Source: Bacteroidota bacterium
GTDB lineage: Bacteria; Bacteroidota; Bacteroidia; B-17B0; Aurantibacillaceae
Assembly: GCA_020403265.1 (NCBI GenBank)
Contig: JADBXZ010000014.1
Span: forward strand, 124,001-188,000
Direction of reading: 5' to 3'
DNA length: 64,000 bases
Shown here: positions 1 through 9,803 of the stretch, piece by piece
Layout of the letters: every line of letters begins with the position of its first letter
Position numbering within the stretch: the first letter of the stretch is position 1
Position numbers and translations under genes: made by a program
Notes under the pieces: model-generated
Told to the model about the DNA's origin: nothing
Seen by the model: only the letters and a program-made list of their open reading frames with translations
The model's database searches: none

Positions 1-217
1 AAATTAGATGCCAAATGCAATAAATGCATTGATTACAGGCGAATTTAACACCTAAAAGGGTTTAAAAAAAGATAATCCCAACCTTATAGATACCTAAAAA
101 TTATACAAGTATCGTTAAATACAGTTCAACGTTGATTTTCTACAATTCAAATACTATTAACTTCTTAAAGCAAACTCAGCAGGTTAGTTTTACAAAAAAT
201 TTAACCAATTATATATC

Positions 218-2593
218 ATGAGAGTATTTATTTTTATTGTCAGTTTTTTTCAACTGATTTTGTTATCAGCACAAAACGTTACCCAAACCATTAGAGGTCA
301 AATTACGGATGAGGCCTCTAAATCAAGCTTGCCTGGCGCAACTATTATGCTTTTAAACGACAGTTTACCATTAGGTGCCATTACTGACCTAAATGGTGAA
401 TTCACATTATCAAAAGTTCCATTAGGTCGTCAAACTATAAAGGTAACATACATGGGATATGAACAACAAATCATTCCGAACATAATTGTTACAGCCGGTA
501 AGGAAGTAATTATTAATGTAACGTTAGTAGAAAAAGTTAATAATATAGATGAGGTAGAAGTTGTTTACGACAGAAGCAAGGATAAAACAGTTACGAATAA
601 TGATATGACCACTGTCAGTGCCAGATCATTTAACATTGAAGATACTAAAAAATATGCGGGCGCACTGGGCGACCCAAGCCGTATGGCCGCTAATTTTGCC
701 GGTGTAGTAGCAGGGAATGATAGCAGAAATGATATAGTTGTAAGAGGTAATTCTCCGAACGGTATGTTATGGCAATTAGAAGGGCTAAACATATATAATC
801 CGAATCATTTTGGCTCGTTTAATAGTACCGGAGGTCCGGTTAGTATGCTAAATAACAATACCTTGGATAAATCAGATTTTCTTACTTCGGCCTTTCCTGC
901 TCAATACGGCAATGCTACTGCAGGTGTGTTTGATTTGAGACTAAGGGATGGAAATAATCAAAAACACGAGTTTCTGGCGCAAATGGGCTTCAATGGCATT
1001 GAAGTTGGTGCTGAAGGTCCATTTTCTAAAAAATCAAAAGCATCTTATTTAATCAATTATCGCTACTCTACATTAGGGTTATTTCAAGCTATGGGCATCA
1101 ACTTTGGAACAGGCAATGCCACTCCAAATTATCAGGATATTAATTTTAAAATTAGCATACCTACAAAAAAGAACAATGGGAAATTCATGCTGTTTGGAAT
1201 TGGTGGCAATAGTACAATTGATTTATTGGGCACTCAGGTTGATACTAATTCTGTTGACTTTTATGGTGACCCAAAACAAAATGCATATCCAAGATTTAAA
1301 ATGGGCACAATTGGTGCAAGCTATCAACAAAACATAGGCGCAAAAACATTTTTAAAATTTACATTAGGCGCCACAGCTCAACAACAAAATTACACCACTG
1401 ATTCTATTGTATATAATGGTGTTAATGATTTGCTTATACCTTCATCTGAAGCAAAATTTTTTAATGCAAAATATAGTGGAATTTTCAATTTAACGCATAA
1501 GTTTAATTCAAGAAATACTTTAACCATTGGTGGCAATACTGACTATATAATGTTCGATTATTTTAATAAAATTATTTATGGCGGCGTTACAGACTATGTT
1601 TATGTTGACTCGAAAAATAATACAATGCTCTCTCAAGTTTATTCTCAATTTAAGCATCGATTTAACACTAAACTTAGTGCAAACCTTGGCGTTCATTTCC
1701 AACACTTATCACTTAATAATACAATGGCTGTAGAACCAAGAGCAGGATTAAAATGGAGTTTAAACTCCAAATCATCCATTAATGCCGGATATGGCATACA
1801 TAACCAAACACAAACAATATACAATTATTTTTTGCAAACAAAAACTGACCAAGGCATTACCTATTCAAATAAAAACATGGGATTTACACAAAGTCAGCAT
1901 TTTGTAATTGGATATGAAAACAATCTTACTGAAAATACCAGAGTAAAATTAGAATCATATTATCAATTACTCAACAATATTCCTGTTAACTCCTTCTCAT
2001 CATCATTCTCTGCAATAAACGACGGTACAAGTTTTGTACCATCGCAAGCATTAAATTTAGTAAATAACGGAACAGGAACGAATTATGGACTTGAATTAAC
2101 CTTAGAACGTTTTTTCAATAAAGGATTCTACTATTTAATAACAGGTTCTTTATTTGACAGCAAATACAAAGGAAGTGACGGCATTGAACGTAATACTGGA
2201 TTTAATACAAAATATGCAGCTAACTTACTAGTTGGCAAGGAATTTAAATTAGGTAAAAAAGGAAATGTATTAGCCTTTAACTTTAAAGCCACAAGCGTTG
2301 GTGGAAAATACTTAACCCCATTAGATTTGGAAAAATCAAAATTAGCAGGAATGGCCGTTTATGATGAAAGTAAAGCATTTTCGGAGCGTCAACCTGATTA
2401 TTTTAGAATGGATGCTAAAATTGCTTATAGAAAAGAATTAAAGAAATCCACGCTCGAATTTGCAATTGATTTTCAAAACGTAACTAATCATAAAAATGTG
2501 TTTTTACAAGGTTATAATGCACGAAACAATACAATTTCAACGGAATATCAACAAGGTTTCTTTCCGGTACCAATGTTTAAATTTACTTTTTAA
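218..2593 (+). CDS. TonB-dependent outer-membrane receptor with carboxypeptidase-regulatory-like domain
   Basis: The 791-residue protein starts with a signal peptide (about residues 1-19, ending LLSAQ). A CarboxypepD_reg-like beta-sandwich follows at about 25-108 (IRGQITDEA, then VTYMGYEQQ), then a plug region at about 140-240 and a long beta-barrel ending in an aromatic residue (FKFTF), as outer-membrane proteins do. The family imports large substrates with TonB energy. The substrate cannot be told: no SusD-like gene lies beside it. The stop is 13 nt before the LytS-type kinase, so the three genes probably form one operon. Confidence 0.88.
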   Translation: MRVFIFIVSFFQLILLSAQNVTQTIRGQITDEASKSSLPGATIMLLNDSLPLGAITDLNGEFTLSKVPLGRQTIKVTYMGYEQQIIPNIIVTAGKEVIINVTLVEKVNNIDEVEVVYDRSKDKTVTNNDMTTVSARSFNIEDTKKYAGALGDPSRMAANFAGVVAGNDSRNDIVVRGNSPNGMLWQLEGLNIYNPNHFGSFNSTGGPVSMLNNNTLDKSDFLTSAFPAQYGNATAGVFDLRLRDGNNQKHEFLAQMGFNGIEVGAEGPFSKKSKASYLINYRYSTLGLFQAMGINFGTGNATPNYQDINFKISIPTKKNNGKFMLFGIGGNSTIDLLGTQVDTNSVDFYGDPKQNAYPRFKMGTIGASYQQNIGAKTFLKFTLGATAQQQNYTTDSIVYNGVNDLLIPSSEAKFFNAKYSGIFNLTHKFNSRNTLTIGGNTDYIMFDYFNKIIYGGVTDYVYVDSKNNTMLSQVYSQFKHRFNTKLSANLGVHFQHLSLNNTMAVEPRAGLKWSLNSKSSINAGYGIHNQTQTIYNYFLQTKTDQGITYSNKNMGFTQSQHFVIGYENNLTENTRVKLESYYQLLNNIPVNSFSSSFSAINDGTSFVPSQALNLVNNGTGTNYGLELTLERFFNKGFYYLITGSLFDSKYKGSDGIERNTGFNTKYAANLLVGKEFKLGKKGNVLAFNFKATSVGGKYLTPLDLEKSKLAGMAVYDESKAFSERQPDYFRMDAKIAYRKELKKSTLEFAIDFQNVTNHKNVFLQGYNARNNTISTEYQQGFFPVPMFKFTF

Positions 2594-2606
2594 CTTAGCA
2601 TCATAA

Positions 2607-3641
2607 TTGAGTAGATTTTTAAAATATATTTTCACTAAAAGAATTACCTATATGGTAATTCTTAGTTTTATCATTTCAGTTTTAATTGATAAAATATCAC
2701 CGGTTGATGAAAGTTACAGAACAAGGTATACCCCCTTACTTGTTTACTTATTGTGCTTAGCAATAACAGTAATGATTTGGGAATTAAATCAATTTATTAA
2801 TTGTAAAGTTGAAAAGCACCTTAGCTGGCAAAAAGAACCTTTAAAACGTTTAATCATTCAGTTCAGTTTGGGAGTAACTTGTGGAATCATCATTATTAAA
2901 TATTCAGTATTTTATTTCGATAAGTATTTATGCCCGTTGCCAAGCGAAATTAGCGAACGATTAAATATCACTGCCGTTATAGTTGGTGCGCTATTTACTG
3001 TTATCTTGATTGCCATCAACATTGGTTTCGAACTGTTCAAAAACTGGAAAACATCTTTAGTTGAAGCAGAGAAATATAAAAAAGAAAGTATTGAAGCTCA
3101 GTTACAAAATTTAAAAAGTCAAGTTAATCCTCATTTTTTGTTTAACAATTTAAGTGTACTATCTTCACTTGTCTACAAAAATCAGGATAAGGCGGTTGAC
3201 TTTATTAACCAATTCTCTAAAGTTTATCGTTACATATTAGAAAATCAAACAAAAGAGCTAATAGAATTAGAGAGTGAACTGAAATTTATTGAATCTTATT
3301 GCTATTTGCTAAAAATAAGGTTCGAAGCTGGCTTCAATTATCAAATTTTAGTAGACAACAAATTGTATGGAAAATTAGTCCCTCCAATGGTGCTGCAATT
3401 ACTTATTGAAAATACAATTAAACACAATCAAACTTCAATAGATAAACCACTTGTTGTTGAAGTTATAGCTAATGAACATGTCATTTCAGTTAAAAACAAT
3501 TTACAATTACGAACAGTAAAGGAAGAAAGTTCTAAAACCGGCTTAACGAATATTATATCCAGGTATAAATTTTTTACTAAAAATGAAGTTGAAATCATTC
3601 AAAATTCTGAATTTTTTGAAGTTAAAATTCCGTTATTATAG
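2607..3641 (+). CDS. LytS/YehU-type sensor histidine kinase
   Basis: This is a 344-residue membrane kinase. Four hydrophobic segments occupy about residues 13-145, followed by a coiled linker. The His_kinase (PF06580) motif NPHFLFN places the phospho-accepting histidine near residue 176. A GHKL ATP-binding domain follows, with an N-box (LLIENTIKHN) and a glycine box near the C-terminus (TGLTNIISRY). The track start is TTG; the first ATG is residue 16 and would cut into the first membrane segment, so TTG is preferred. It sits between the receptor and a LytTR regulator with gaps of 13 and 9 nt, and probably phosphorylates that regulator. Confidence 0.88.
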   Translation: MSRFLKYIFTKRITYMVILSFIISVLIDKISPVDESYRTRYTPLLVYLLCLAITVMIWELNQFINCKVEKHLSWQKEPLKRLIIQFSLGVTCGIIIIKYSVFYFDKYLCPLPSEISERLNITAVIVGALFTVILIAINIGFELFKNWKTSLVEAEKYKKESIEAQLQNLKSQVNPHFLFNNLSVLSSLVYKNQDKAVDFINQFSKVYRYILENQTKELIELESELKFIESYCYLLKIRFEAGFNYQILVDNKLYGKLVPPMVLQLLIENTIKHNQTSIDKPLVVEVIANEHVISVKNNLQLRTVKEESSKTGLTNIISRYKFFTKNEVEIIQNSEFFEVKIPLL

Positions 3642-3650
3642 TCTAATAAA

Positions 3651-4409
3651 ATGAAAGTACTGATCATAGAAGATGAACCGCTTAGCGCAGAGCACTTGGA
3701 AAATTTGATAAACAAGTGTGATCCGTCTATCCGCATTATCGGGAAAATAGATTCAGTTAAAAACGCGCTTTCCCTCCTTAAAAGAGTACCAGAAATTGAT
3801 TTACTTTTTTTAGACATTCATTTATCTGATGGTTTAAGTTTTGATATTTTTGAAGAAATAGATTTAGATACACCAATTATATTTACAACTGCTTTTAATG
3901 AATATGCCGTTAAAGCCTTTAAACTAAATAGTATTGATTACTTACTAAAGCCAATTGATAAAGCAGAACTACAAAAGGCTTTAGTTAAATACAACAAAAC
4001 AACGAAATCAAATTCGCTGGTTAAATTCAATAAAGATCTGGAAGTAATTTTAAATTCGCTTAATAAGCCATATAAGTCACGTTTTATGGTAAAAATGGGT
4101 GAAACATTAAATACCATTAAAATTGAAGATGTTGCCTTTTTTAATGTCGAAGATGGAACAGTAATGCTAAACACCAAGTCTGGTAAACGCTACACACTTG
4201 ATTACACGTTAGACGATTTGGAATTAACAATTGACATGAAACATTTCTTTCGAATAAATAGAAAGGTATTGTTAAATATTGACGCCATTAAAAAAGTGAG
4301 TAGCTATTTTAACAGCCGTTATAAGCTTACAGTTGATGGCTTAAATGATGACACGAATGTTGTAAGCAGAGAGCGCGTTAATGAATTTAAAGCATGGCTA
4401 GGTAACTGA
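3651..4409 (+). CDS. LytTR-family response regulator
   Basis: The 252-residue protein has an N-terminal receiver with acidic residues near 8-9 (EDE), the phospho-acceptor Asp55 in LFLDIHL, a TT pair and a conserved Lys in LLKPI. The C-terminal LytTR DNA-binding domain runs from about 145 to 250 (FFRINRKVLLNIDAI). It follows the kinase by 9 nt and is its likely partner. Targets cannot be read from the sequence; the upstream receptor gene itself is an obvious candidate. Confidence 0.9.
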   Translation: MKVLIIEDEPLSAEHLENLINKCDPSIRIIGKIDSVKNALSLLKRVPEIDLLFLDIHLSDGLSFDIFEEIDLDTPIIFTTAFNEYAVKAFKLNSIDYLLKPIDKAELQKALVKYNKTTKSNSLVKFNKDLEVILNSLNKPYKSRFMVKMGETLNTIKIEDVAFFNVEDGTVMLNTKSGKRYTLDYTLDDLELTIDMKHFFRINRKVLLNIDAIKKVSSYFNSRYKLTVDGLNDDTNVVSRERVNEFKAWLGN

Positions 4410-4424
4410 ATAGTACAACGAAAA

Positions 4425-5150
4425 TTAATCAATACTTTCATTTGGTAATTCCTTTTTATCTACCTTTTTCTTTCTAATAAGTTCAAATGTAAAGCCAATT
4501 AAAAAACTTTCTCTACCTGTTTCATCATTAATCTTGTAATCAAATTGATGAACAAATCCTATTTGAACTCCCATGGCTTGTGTAGGCTTATAATTGAATA
4601 CGAATTGCATACGATTTCGTTCAAAATAAGCAGCTTGGTTTGTAAAAAACAACTCATTATTGGCTGTAATTGCAAACAATTTTCTATTACCCCTATATTT
4701 ACAAAACGGGTAAGATATTCCTATTCGCATACGATAACGATTTCGAAATCCGCTACTCGTCCATCTCAGCTCATAGCGGTACCTGTGTTCTAGTTTGAGA
4801 TTTCCAAAATCCTGAAAAAACAAAAATTGCGGCCATAGCCTAAACTCATCATTATTTTTAGGAACAACAAAATTACCGCCTTCTGCGTAAGTTTGATAAC
4901 TACCGGCACCAAGTGTCGCATGAAAAGACTTGTTAACTAAATAATTTATGGCGGCTTTATATTCATAATAATGAAAGTGGTCGTAAAATTTGAGCGAACG
5001 AAGTTGAGACTCCCCAAAAAAACTAATTTTATTGGTTAATTGATACTTTAGATTTAATATTGACCAAGTTCCAAGTTGAGAGTTTTGTGCAATAACTATC
5101 CTGAATAAACTAAAACCAATGATAAATATCTTAATGTTAACTTTCTTCAA
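4425..5150 (-). CDS. DUF2490 family outer-membrane protein
   Basis: The 241-residue protein has a signal peptide (to about IVIAQ) and the DUF2490 pattern: LGTWSILNLKYQLTNKI near the start, the HRYRYELRW stretch in the middle and alternating beta strands throughout, as in a small outer-membrane barrel. Function in the family is unknown. The start overlaps the end of the MscS-domain gene by 14 nt, so the two are probably translated from one message. Confidence 0.75.
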   Translation of the reverse strand: MKKVNIKIFIIGFSLFRIVIAQNSQLGTWSILNLKYQLTNKISFFGESQLRSLKFYDHFHYYEYKAAINYLVNKSFHATLGAGSYQTYAEGGNFVVPKNNDEFRLWPQFLFFQDFGNLKLEHRYRYELRWTSSGFRNRYRMRIGISYPFCKYRGNRKLFAITANNELFFTNQAAYFERNRMQFVFNYKPTQAMGVQIGFVHQFDYKINDETGRESFLIGFTFELIRKKKVDKKELPNESID

Positions 5151-5649
5151 AAACTGAAAAACTTGATTTTAATAATAATGCATTTGGAATTGAACAAACA
5201 GATTGATCCATTTCCTTTTCTATAAAAATAAAAAAATAAGTCATCTCCTTTACTTTTCCTATTATTTCAATTCCTTCAGAGTTAACACAGATTTTATCTC
5301 CAATTTTTACCGGATGTTGAAAAAATAAAATCAAATAGGCAGTAATGTTGGATAAGATAGACATTTCGGCAAATAAGGCAACTCCAAATACCGTTAGTAA
5401 TGTACTAGCAAATACTAAAACATTATCCTGCTTAACGCTCCAAATAGAGACAATAAAGGTGAACAATACCACAAAAACAAGTAAGTTAATTATTTTGTGA
5501 ATTTCCTTTTTCTCATGACGCTTTATTACTGAGTTTAGGATGGTTATCTTTACAAGGTATTTTAAAATGAATTTTAACGTCATAAAAACTACTAATACAA
5601 TACCTGTTTCTATTAGTTGAATTTTATGGGCAGAAAAAAGATTTAACAT
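5137..5649 (-). CDS. Small mechanosensitive-channel (MscS) domain membrane protein
   Basis: The track ORF begins at a TTG at 5667. I prefer the ATG at 5649, which gives about 170 residues starting MLNLFSAHKIQ. Three hydrophobic segments are followed by the MscS pore-helix-like stretch (VFGVALFAEMSILSN) and the start of the beta domain (HPVKIGDKICV). The usual MscS is about 280 residues. This one stops soon after the beta domain and lacks the C-terminal alpha/beta vestibule, so channel activity is uncertain. It overlaps the DUF2490 gene. Confidence 0.7.
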   Translation of the reverse strand: MLNLFSAHKIQLIETGIVLVVFMTLKFILKYLVKITILNSVIKRHEKKEIHKIINLLVFVVLFTFIVSIWSVKQDNVLVFASTLLTVFGVALFAEMSILSNITAYLILFFQHPVKIGDKICVNSEGIEIIGKVKEMTYFFIFIEKEMDQSVCSIPNALLLKSSFSVFEES

Positions 5650-5713
5650 AGATTCTAAATTAATCAAATCCTAAAGAATATTAAGTTGTATGGAAAAAAA
5701 TAATAAAAAGGGG

Positions 5714-6886
5714 CTATTCTTTAATTAATAATTTATGTGTTAACTCATAATTATAAAAACATTTGCCTAACTCTGCAAAGAAAGGAAGTGCGACTGAGTT
5801 ATATTCATATTTTCCGTCATTTATAACCTCATCTGCATTTGTGTATATACTTGCAGTTAGCATAAATTCGATTTTATTTTTATCATCCTTTATTCGAGCA
5901 CAATCCACCATAAAACCATAACTCTGCCCAACTATGTTTGTAATTTTGACATTGTAATTTTTAATTTTTTTAGTATCACCATAAATCAAATACTTTTTAT
6001 AACTGTCATAAAACTTCTTTGGATTATATAAAGGCAATTTACTCTCTGAAGGAAGCATGGTTAAATAGTCGAGTAAAAACTGACGCTGTTCCTTACTTAA
6101 TTTAAAACGCTTCAGTTGGTCATAAATTAATTCTTGTAACATAGCATGTATTTCGTTTAACGGCATGTGATTCATGAAGGTGAATTCTTTCGGTTGATTT
6201 ATTAGTTTATTTTTACTGTTGTAATAAGCTTTGCCAACGCTTACTTGCCCTAAAGGATGGCTAAATTGAAGCTTTGCATATTTACACGGTTGTGTATAAA
6301 TTAAATCACCATTTGTACTGTAAAATTTTACAGGATTTGTAATTCCGTTATCTAAACCTGAACAAGATCCATCATATCTATTAACAATTCTTGTATCCGG
6401 ATAACCGTATTGTTTTAATTTTTGATGAACTTCATCAACTCCAACAAATTCATAAACTCTGCTATAGGCTTCATTATCGCTTACCAAAAACATTTTTTTT
6501 ATGTAATGTTCAACACTTGGTTTCTTAGATTTGGATGTTGTGTCAATTAAATAAGTTCTATGACATTTTATGCAACTGTCTGTCATCATTGTTGCGTTTA
6601 TTGGTAAGTGTAATTCATTTAGTTTTTCTACGGCCAAAATACTTATAGGTAACTTTACTAAACTGGCGCAATAAATGTATTCCGGGTTCTGAGAAAAAAT
6701 ATAGGATTTATCGGATGGGACTCCATTTTTAACAGGCGTATAAATTATTTGAATTCTGTATTTTTTTGAATTACTGCAAAGTTCTTTTAACAAAGTACTT
6801 TTCGAAATAATCGAATCAAAATTAAATTGCCCGCTAACAAAGTTAAATACACAGATCAGTAATCCTATTGTGTATTTAATCTTCAT
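5714..6886 (-). CDS. Exported serine hydrolase of the class A beta-lactamase-like fold
   Basis: The 390-residue protein has a signal peptide (to FVSGQ). The SxxK active site is at about Ser75-Lys78 (CASLVKLP) and the SDN triad at about 136-138 (LVSDNEAY). The usual third motif KTG is not visible where expected; the region reads IVGQSYGFMVDC instead. The fold assignment (Beta-lactamase2, PF13354) is sound, but beta-lactam hydrolysis is not shown, and a peptidase or esterase role is equally possible. The start overlaps the upstream lipoprotein gene by 4 nt (ATGA), implying translational coupling. Confidence 0.8.
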   Translation of the reverse strand: MKIKYTIGLLICVFNFVSGQFNFDSIISKSTLLKELCSNSKKYRIQIIYTPVKNGVPSDKSYIFSQNPEYIYCASLVKLPISILAVEKLNELHLPINATMMTDSCIKCHRTYLIDTTSKSKKPSVEHYIKKMFLVSDNEAYSRVYEFVGVDEVHQKLKQYGYPDTRIVNRYDGSCSGLDNGITNPVKFYSTNGDLIYTQPCKYAKLQFSHPLGQVSVGKAYYNSKNKLINQPKEFTFMNHMPLNEIHAMLQELIYDQLKRFKLSKEQRQFLLDYLTMLPSESKLPLYNPKKFYDSYKKYLIYGDTKKIKNYNVKITNIVGQSYGFMVDCARIKDDKNKIEFMLTASIYTNADEVINDGKYEYNSVALPFFAELGKCFYNYELTHKLLIKE

Positions 6887-8094
6887 TTATTCTTTTTTGT
6901 AGCAATTAATAGGTTACTATTATTGTCTTTAAAATTATAACCTATTCCAAAACCAATTTTTTCAGAGCCTTGCTGATGCCAAACAGAATCTAGGTCTTTT
7001 TGATAGTTTTTAGAAAACAAAGAAATAGGTTTAACATAATCACCAAAAAATTTGAAGTCCCATTTCGATTTATCAAAATACCTAAAAGCAATTCCGCTAT
7101 CATCTTGAATAACAGTTTTAGCACCATTTAAGATGATGTTTCTGATAATTGAAAAGTTGGCACTATGCAATAAATAAGAAGCGCCCTTCAAATAAGTATT
7201 GAAATTAGATTGCTGATTTAAATACGCTACAAATCCTTTGTTTTTTGATAAACCATCGTTAGCGGCATTTAAAGAAAAGTAAGTTACCTTTTTTAATTGA
7301 TTTTGAGGTGTCACAAATTCTATGCTCACACCTTTGGTTCTTAAGTTTGCTTTCTTTAGCTCAATGAAATTTGATTTTTCAATAAGTATTCCTGCACTAT
7401 CTACCGAAACAGGTTTTGCTGATACTATTGAATTGCCAGTGCGATTTAAAAAAAGTAACAATAGATGTAAAGTCCCGTCCACTTCTTCGTTTTTTAAATC
7501 CTTACTCATACTCTCGGTTCTAAAAAAACTAAATTTCAAAATGGCATTTAATGAAGAATTAATTTTATTGAAATAATTAGCAATTGAATCCTCCGGATTG
7601 TTGGTAAATTTTGGCAAGGTACCAACCGGTTCTAAACCAATCATAATATAATGTTCCACATCCGGGAAAAAAGTATGCGCATATAATATATCAGGACCCG
7701 AAAAAGGATAAAATAAAGTTTTTGTAGGTTGTACATTCCTGCTTAGAACATTAGATTGAAAAGCCTTTAATTTTTGAATACGTGTGGTGTCGTATTTTTT
7801 CCAGCGTGTATTAAATGAATTCGAAAAATTTAAATAATCTTTGTTTTTTATTAAATAATCATACACTTTAGTTTCATTATTTAAGGAACCTCCTATTATT
7901 TGTGCAATAGCATTTAAAGTATCGTTAACCTGATAATTGGCCTCAATAATTGTACTATCAATCTTCTCAGGTTTAACAATTAACGAATCAACAACCGTGG
8001 CAGTTGAATCAACCTTTTTAGTATTTTCTTTTGGAGAAGAATCACAGGCACATGCAAAAATCAATGCACAATAACCAATTAATCGTAAACGCAT
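6883..8094 (-). CDS. Hypothetical lipoprotein
   Basis: The 403-residue protein starts with a lipoprotein-type signal (MRLRLIGYCALIFACACDSS), with acylation probable at Cys15 or Cys17. A Thr/Ser/Lys-rich linker and a globular domain with the stretch TLFYPFSGPDILYAH follow. I do not recognise a characterised family and see no catalytic motif. It is translationally coupled to the downstream serine hydrolase (4-nt overlap), so a shared envelope role is plausible. Confidence 0.7.
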   Translation of the reverse strand: MRLRLIGYCALIFACACDSSPKENTKKVDSTATVVDSLIVKPEKIDSTIIEANYQVNDTLNAIAQIIGGSLNNETKVYDYLIKNKDYLNFSNSFNTRWKKYDTTRIQKLKAFQSNVLSRNVQPTKTLFYPFSGPDILYAHTFFPDVEHYIMIGLEPVGTLPKFTNNPEDSIANYFNKINSSLNAILKFSFFRTESMSKDLKNEEVDGTLHLLLLFLNRTGNSIVSAKPVSVDSAGILIEKSNFIELKKANLRTKGVSIEFVTPQNQLKKVTYFSLNAANDGLSKNKGFVAYLNQQSNFNTYLKGASYLLHSANFSIIRNIILNGAKTVIQDDSGIAFRYFDKSKWDFKFFGDYVKPISLFSKNYQKDLDSVWHQQGSEKIGFGIGYNFKDNNSNLLIATKKNK

Positions 8095-8162
8095 TTAATT
8101 ATTTCAATTGTTTGAAGGCACGAAATTAGGTTATTTTTGTTAGCTGACCAAGTTAGCAATAT

Positions 8163-9338
8163 CTAGCTCAGCTTTTGATAGGTTTGCCACCAGCGATCAG
8201 GTATCTCGTTATTTACAGCCATTTCATAATCTTTATAACTGCAAGGAATAACCGTGTGTCTTTCAAATTTTAAACCCTTTTGCGGAGGATATGGTATTTC
8301 CATCCACCAGCGATCGGTTTTTTTGCTTTTATAAAAGTTTATCTCGTATTTATCGTCTTGCAAAATAACATGGAATTTAACGTAATCAGTATTATACTTA
8401 CTAGGAATATCATTTTTACGATTATAATACCCTTCCATAAAACACCAAATCATTTGTGCTGCCAAATGTGATGTTTTGCCACTAATATCAAAAGTTGGGT
8501 TAATTTCATAAATCCCAATACTGCTCAATTTATCACTCATTCCTGCATAACGCATCATTTGGCAGGCATCTTCAGCATAAAATCCATTAGGTGAAGCATT
8601 AGGATTAGCGGGCGCATCACTATTCTTAATTGCCGTTATATCAAAGGTTATGGCATCAGCCTGTCTGATAATTGGTTCAACTTCTTCAATTTTCTCTCTG
8701 AATTGCCCTAAACGGTAACTATCAAAATAAAGCCTTGCCATCATATCAACGCTTTTGGGATCTACTAAATAGGTTTGGTAACCTAGATTACTATAATTAA
8801 ATAAATAGTTTGGTTGATGAAGTATAATCTTACCTAAGTAGCTATTATTATTAATTTCATCATCAGGATTTCCAAGATCGAATACACTGTCTACAGCCAC
8901 CATATTGATAGTTTGTTCCAGATTTTTGTAACCTAAAAACTGAGCGTATGTAATATCCTGAGAGCCACCAATAATTACCGGCACAATATTTCGTTTAATT
9001 AAAACTTCAACACACTCTCTTAAGGCAAAATAGGTGTCGTTAACTGTTTTACCAGGCATAATATTTCCAAGGTCTGCAACTTTAGGCTCGAAACTTCCTG
9101 CATATAGTTTGTATAAAAAAGTTCTCACTTCATCCGGCGCTAAATTACTTCCGGTATTATTTATGGAATTTCTGTCTTCACATACACCAATAATCGCAAT
9201 ATTTATATCATCAAGCTCCGGAAATTCTCCTTCTGTATGCTTTACAATTAAGCTTCCTAATTGATTTTCATTGAATTGAGGCTCATTAAACAACTGATTT
9301 ATTTCTATCGCTTTAAAATAATAATGTATATCGCTCAT
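8163..9338 (-). CDS. Arginase/formimidoylglutamase-fold protein with altered metal-ligand motifs
   Basis: The 391-residue protein aligns by motif order to the ureohydrolase family. The usual GGDHS is GGSQD (about 124-128), the usual DxHxD is DSVFD (about 150-154), and the usual SxDxDxxDP is TFDITAIKNSDAP. Several manganese-binding residues of true arginases and agmatinases are therefore replaced. Bacteroidota genomes commonly annotate such proteins as formimidoylglutamase. The sequence supports the fold, but classical binuclear Mn hydrolysis is doubtful. It stands alone between the lipoprotein and a small lipoprotein gene. Confidence 0.75.
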   Translation of the reverse strand: MSDIHYYFKAIEINQLFNEPQFNENQLGSLIVKHTEGEFPELDDINIAIIGVCEDRNSINNTGSNLAPDEVRTFLYKLYAGSFEPKVADLGNIMPGKTVNDTYFALRECVEVLIKRNIVPVIIGGSQDITYAQFLGYKNLEQTINMVAVDSVFDLGNPDDEINNNSYLGKIILHQPNYLFNYSNLGYQTYLVDPKSVDMMARLYFDSYRLGQFREKIEEVEPIIRQADAITFDITAIKNSDAPANPNASPNGFYAEDACQMMRYAGMSDKLSSIGIYEINPTFDISGKTSHLAAQMIWCFMEGYYNRKNDIPSKYNTDYVKFHVILQDDKYEINFYKSKKTDRWWMEIPYPPQKGLKFERHTVIPCSYKDYEMAVNNEIPDRWWQTYQKLS

Positions 9339-9429
9339 ATTTTCTAAAAATAAGCGAAAGGGTTAAAAGCAATCTGTACTTCTAATAAATTAATGAAACC
9401 TAAGTTGTTGAAAACAACAATGAAAGAAA

Positions 9430-9795
9430 TTACTTCAATTGACAATCATATGTTGCAGTACCGCTATTTATTACAATAACTGATAGCTGAAAGGATGCTG
9501 AAGGTACTGAAGTAGTTGTTTTTTCTAAAAATGGTTCAGAATAACTGATACAATCTTTTTTTGCAGCACGTTTAGTGGTTTTAATATATTTTCGTTCGTA
9601 GGTTCTATAATCGCTTAATGGTGTGCTAAAAGTAGTATCAGCTAAATCCTGAGCAAAACCCGGAAAAATAACAAGGCTTGCCTTACCTGTTGTTAAACTT
9701 GTTCCTGTTCTTGTTTCTGAACATTCACAGGTTCTATCTTTTTTACAGGCATATCCTATTGAAAGTACTAATCCTAATAAAACAAACTTTTTCAT
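9430..9795 (-). CDS. Small hypothetical lipoprotein
   Basis: The 121-residue protein starts MKKFVLLGLVLSIGYACKKDRTCEC. The Cys in GYAC is a plausible lipidation site, with a short Cys-rich stretch behind it. The rest is Ser/Thr-rich with no recognised motif. It begins 8 nt after the E2 gene stop on the same strand, so co-transcription is possible, but no link to E2 function can be argued from the sequence. Confidence 0.6.
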   Translation of the reverse strand: MKKFVLLGLVLSIGYACKKDRTCECSETRTGTSLTTGKASLVIFPGFAQDLADTTFSTPLSDYRTYERKYIKTTKRAAKKDCISYSEPFLEKTTTSVPSASFQLSVIVINSGTATYDCQLK

Positions 9796-9803
9796 ATTAA
9801 TTT

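Noticed and set aside
1-217. Sequence upstream of the TonB-dependent receptor
   Set aside because: No ORF, RNA gene or good promoter match was seen, so nothing is annotated.
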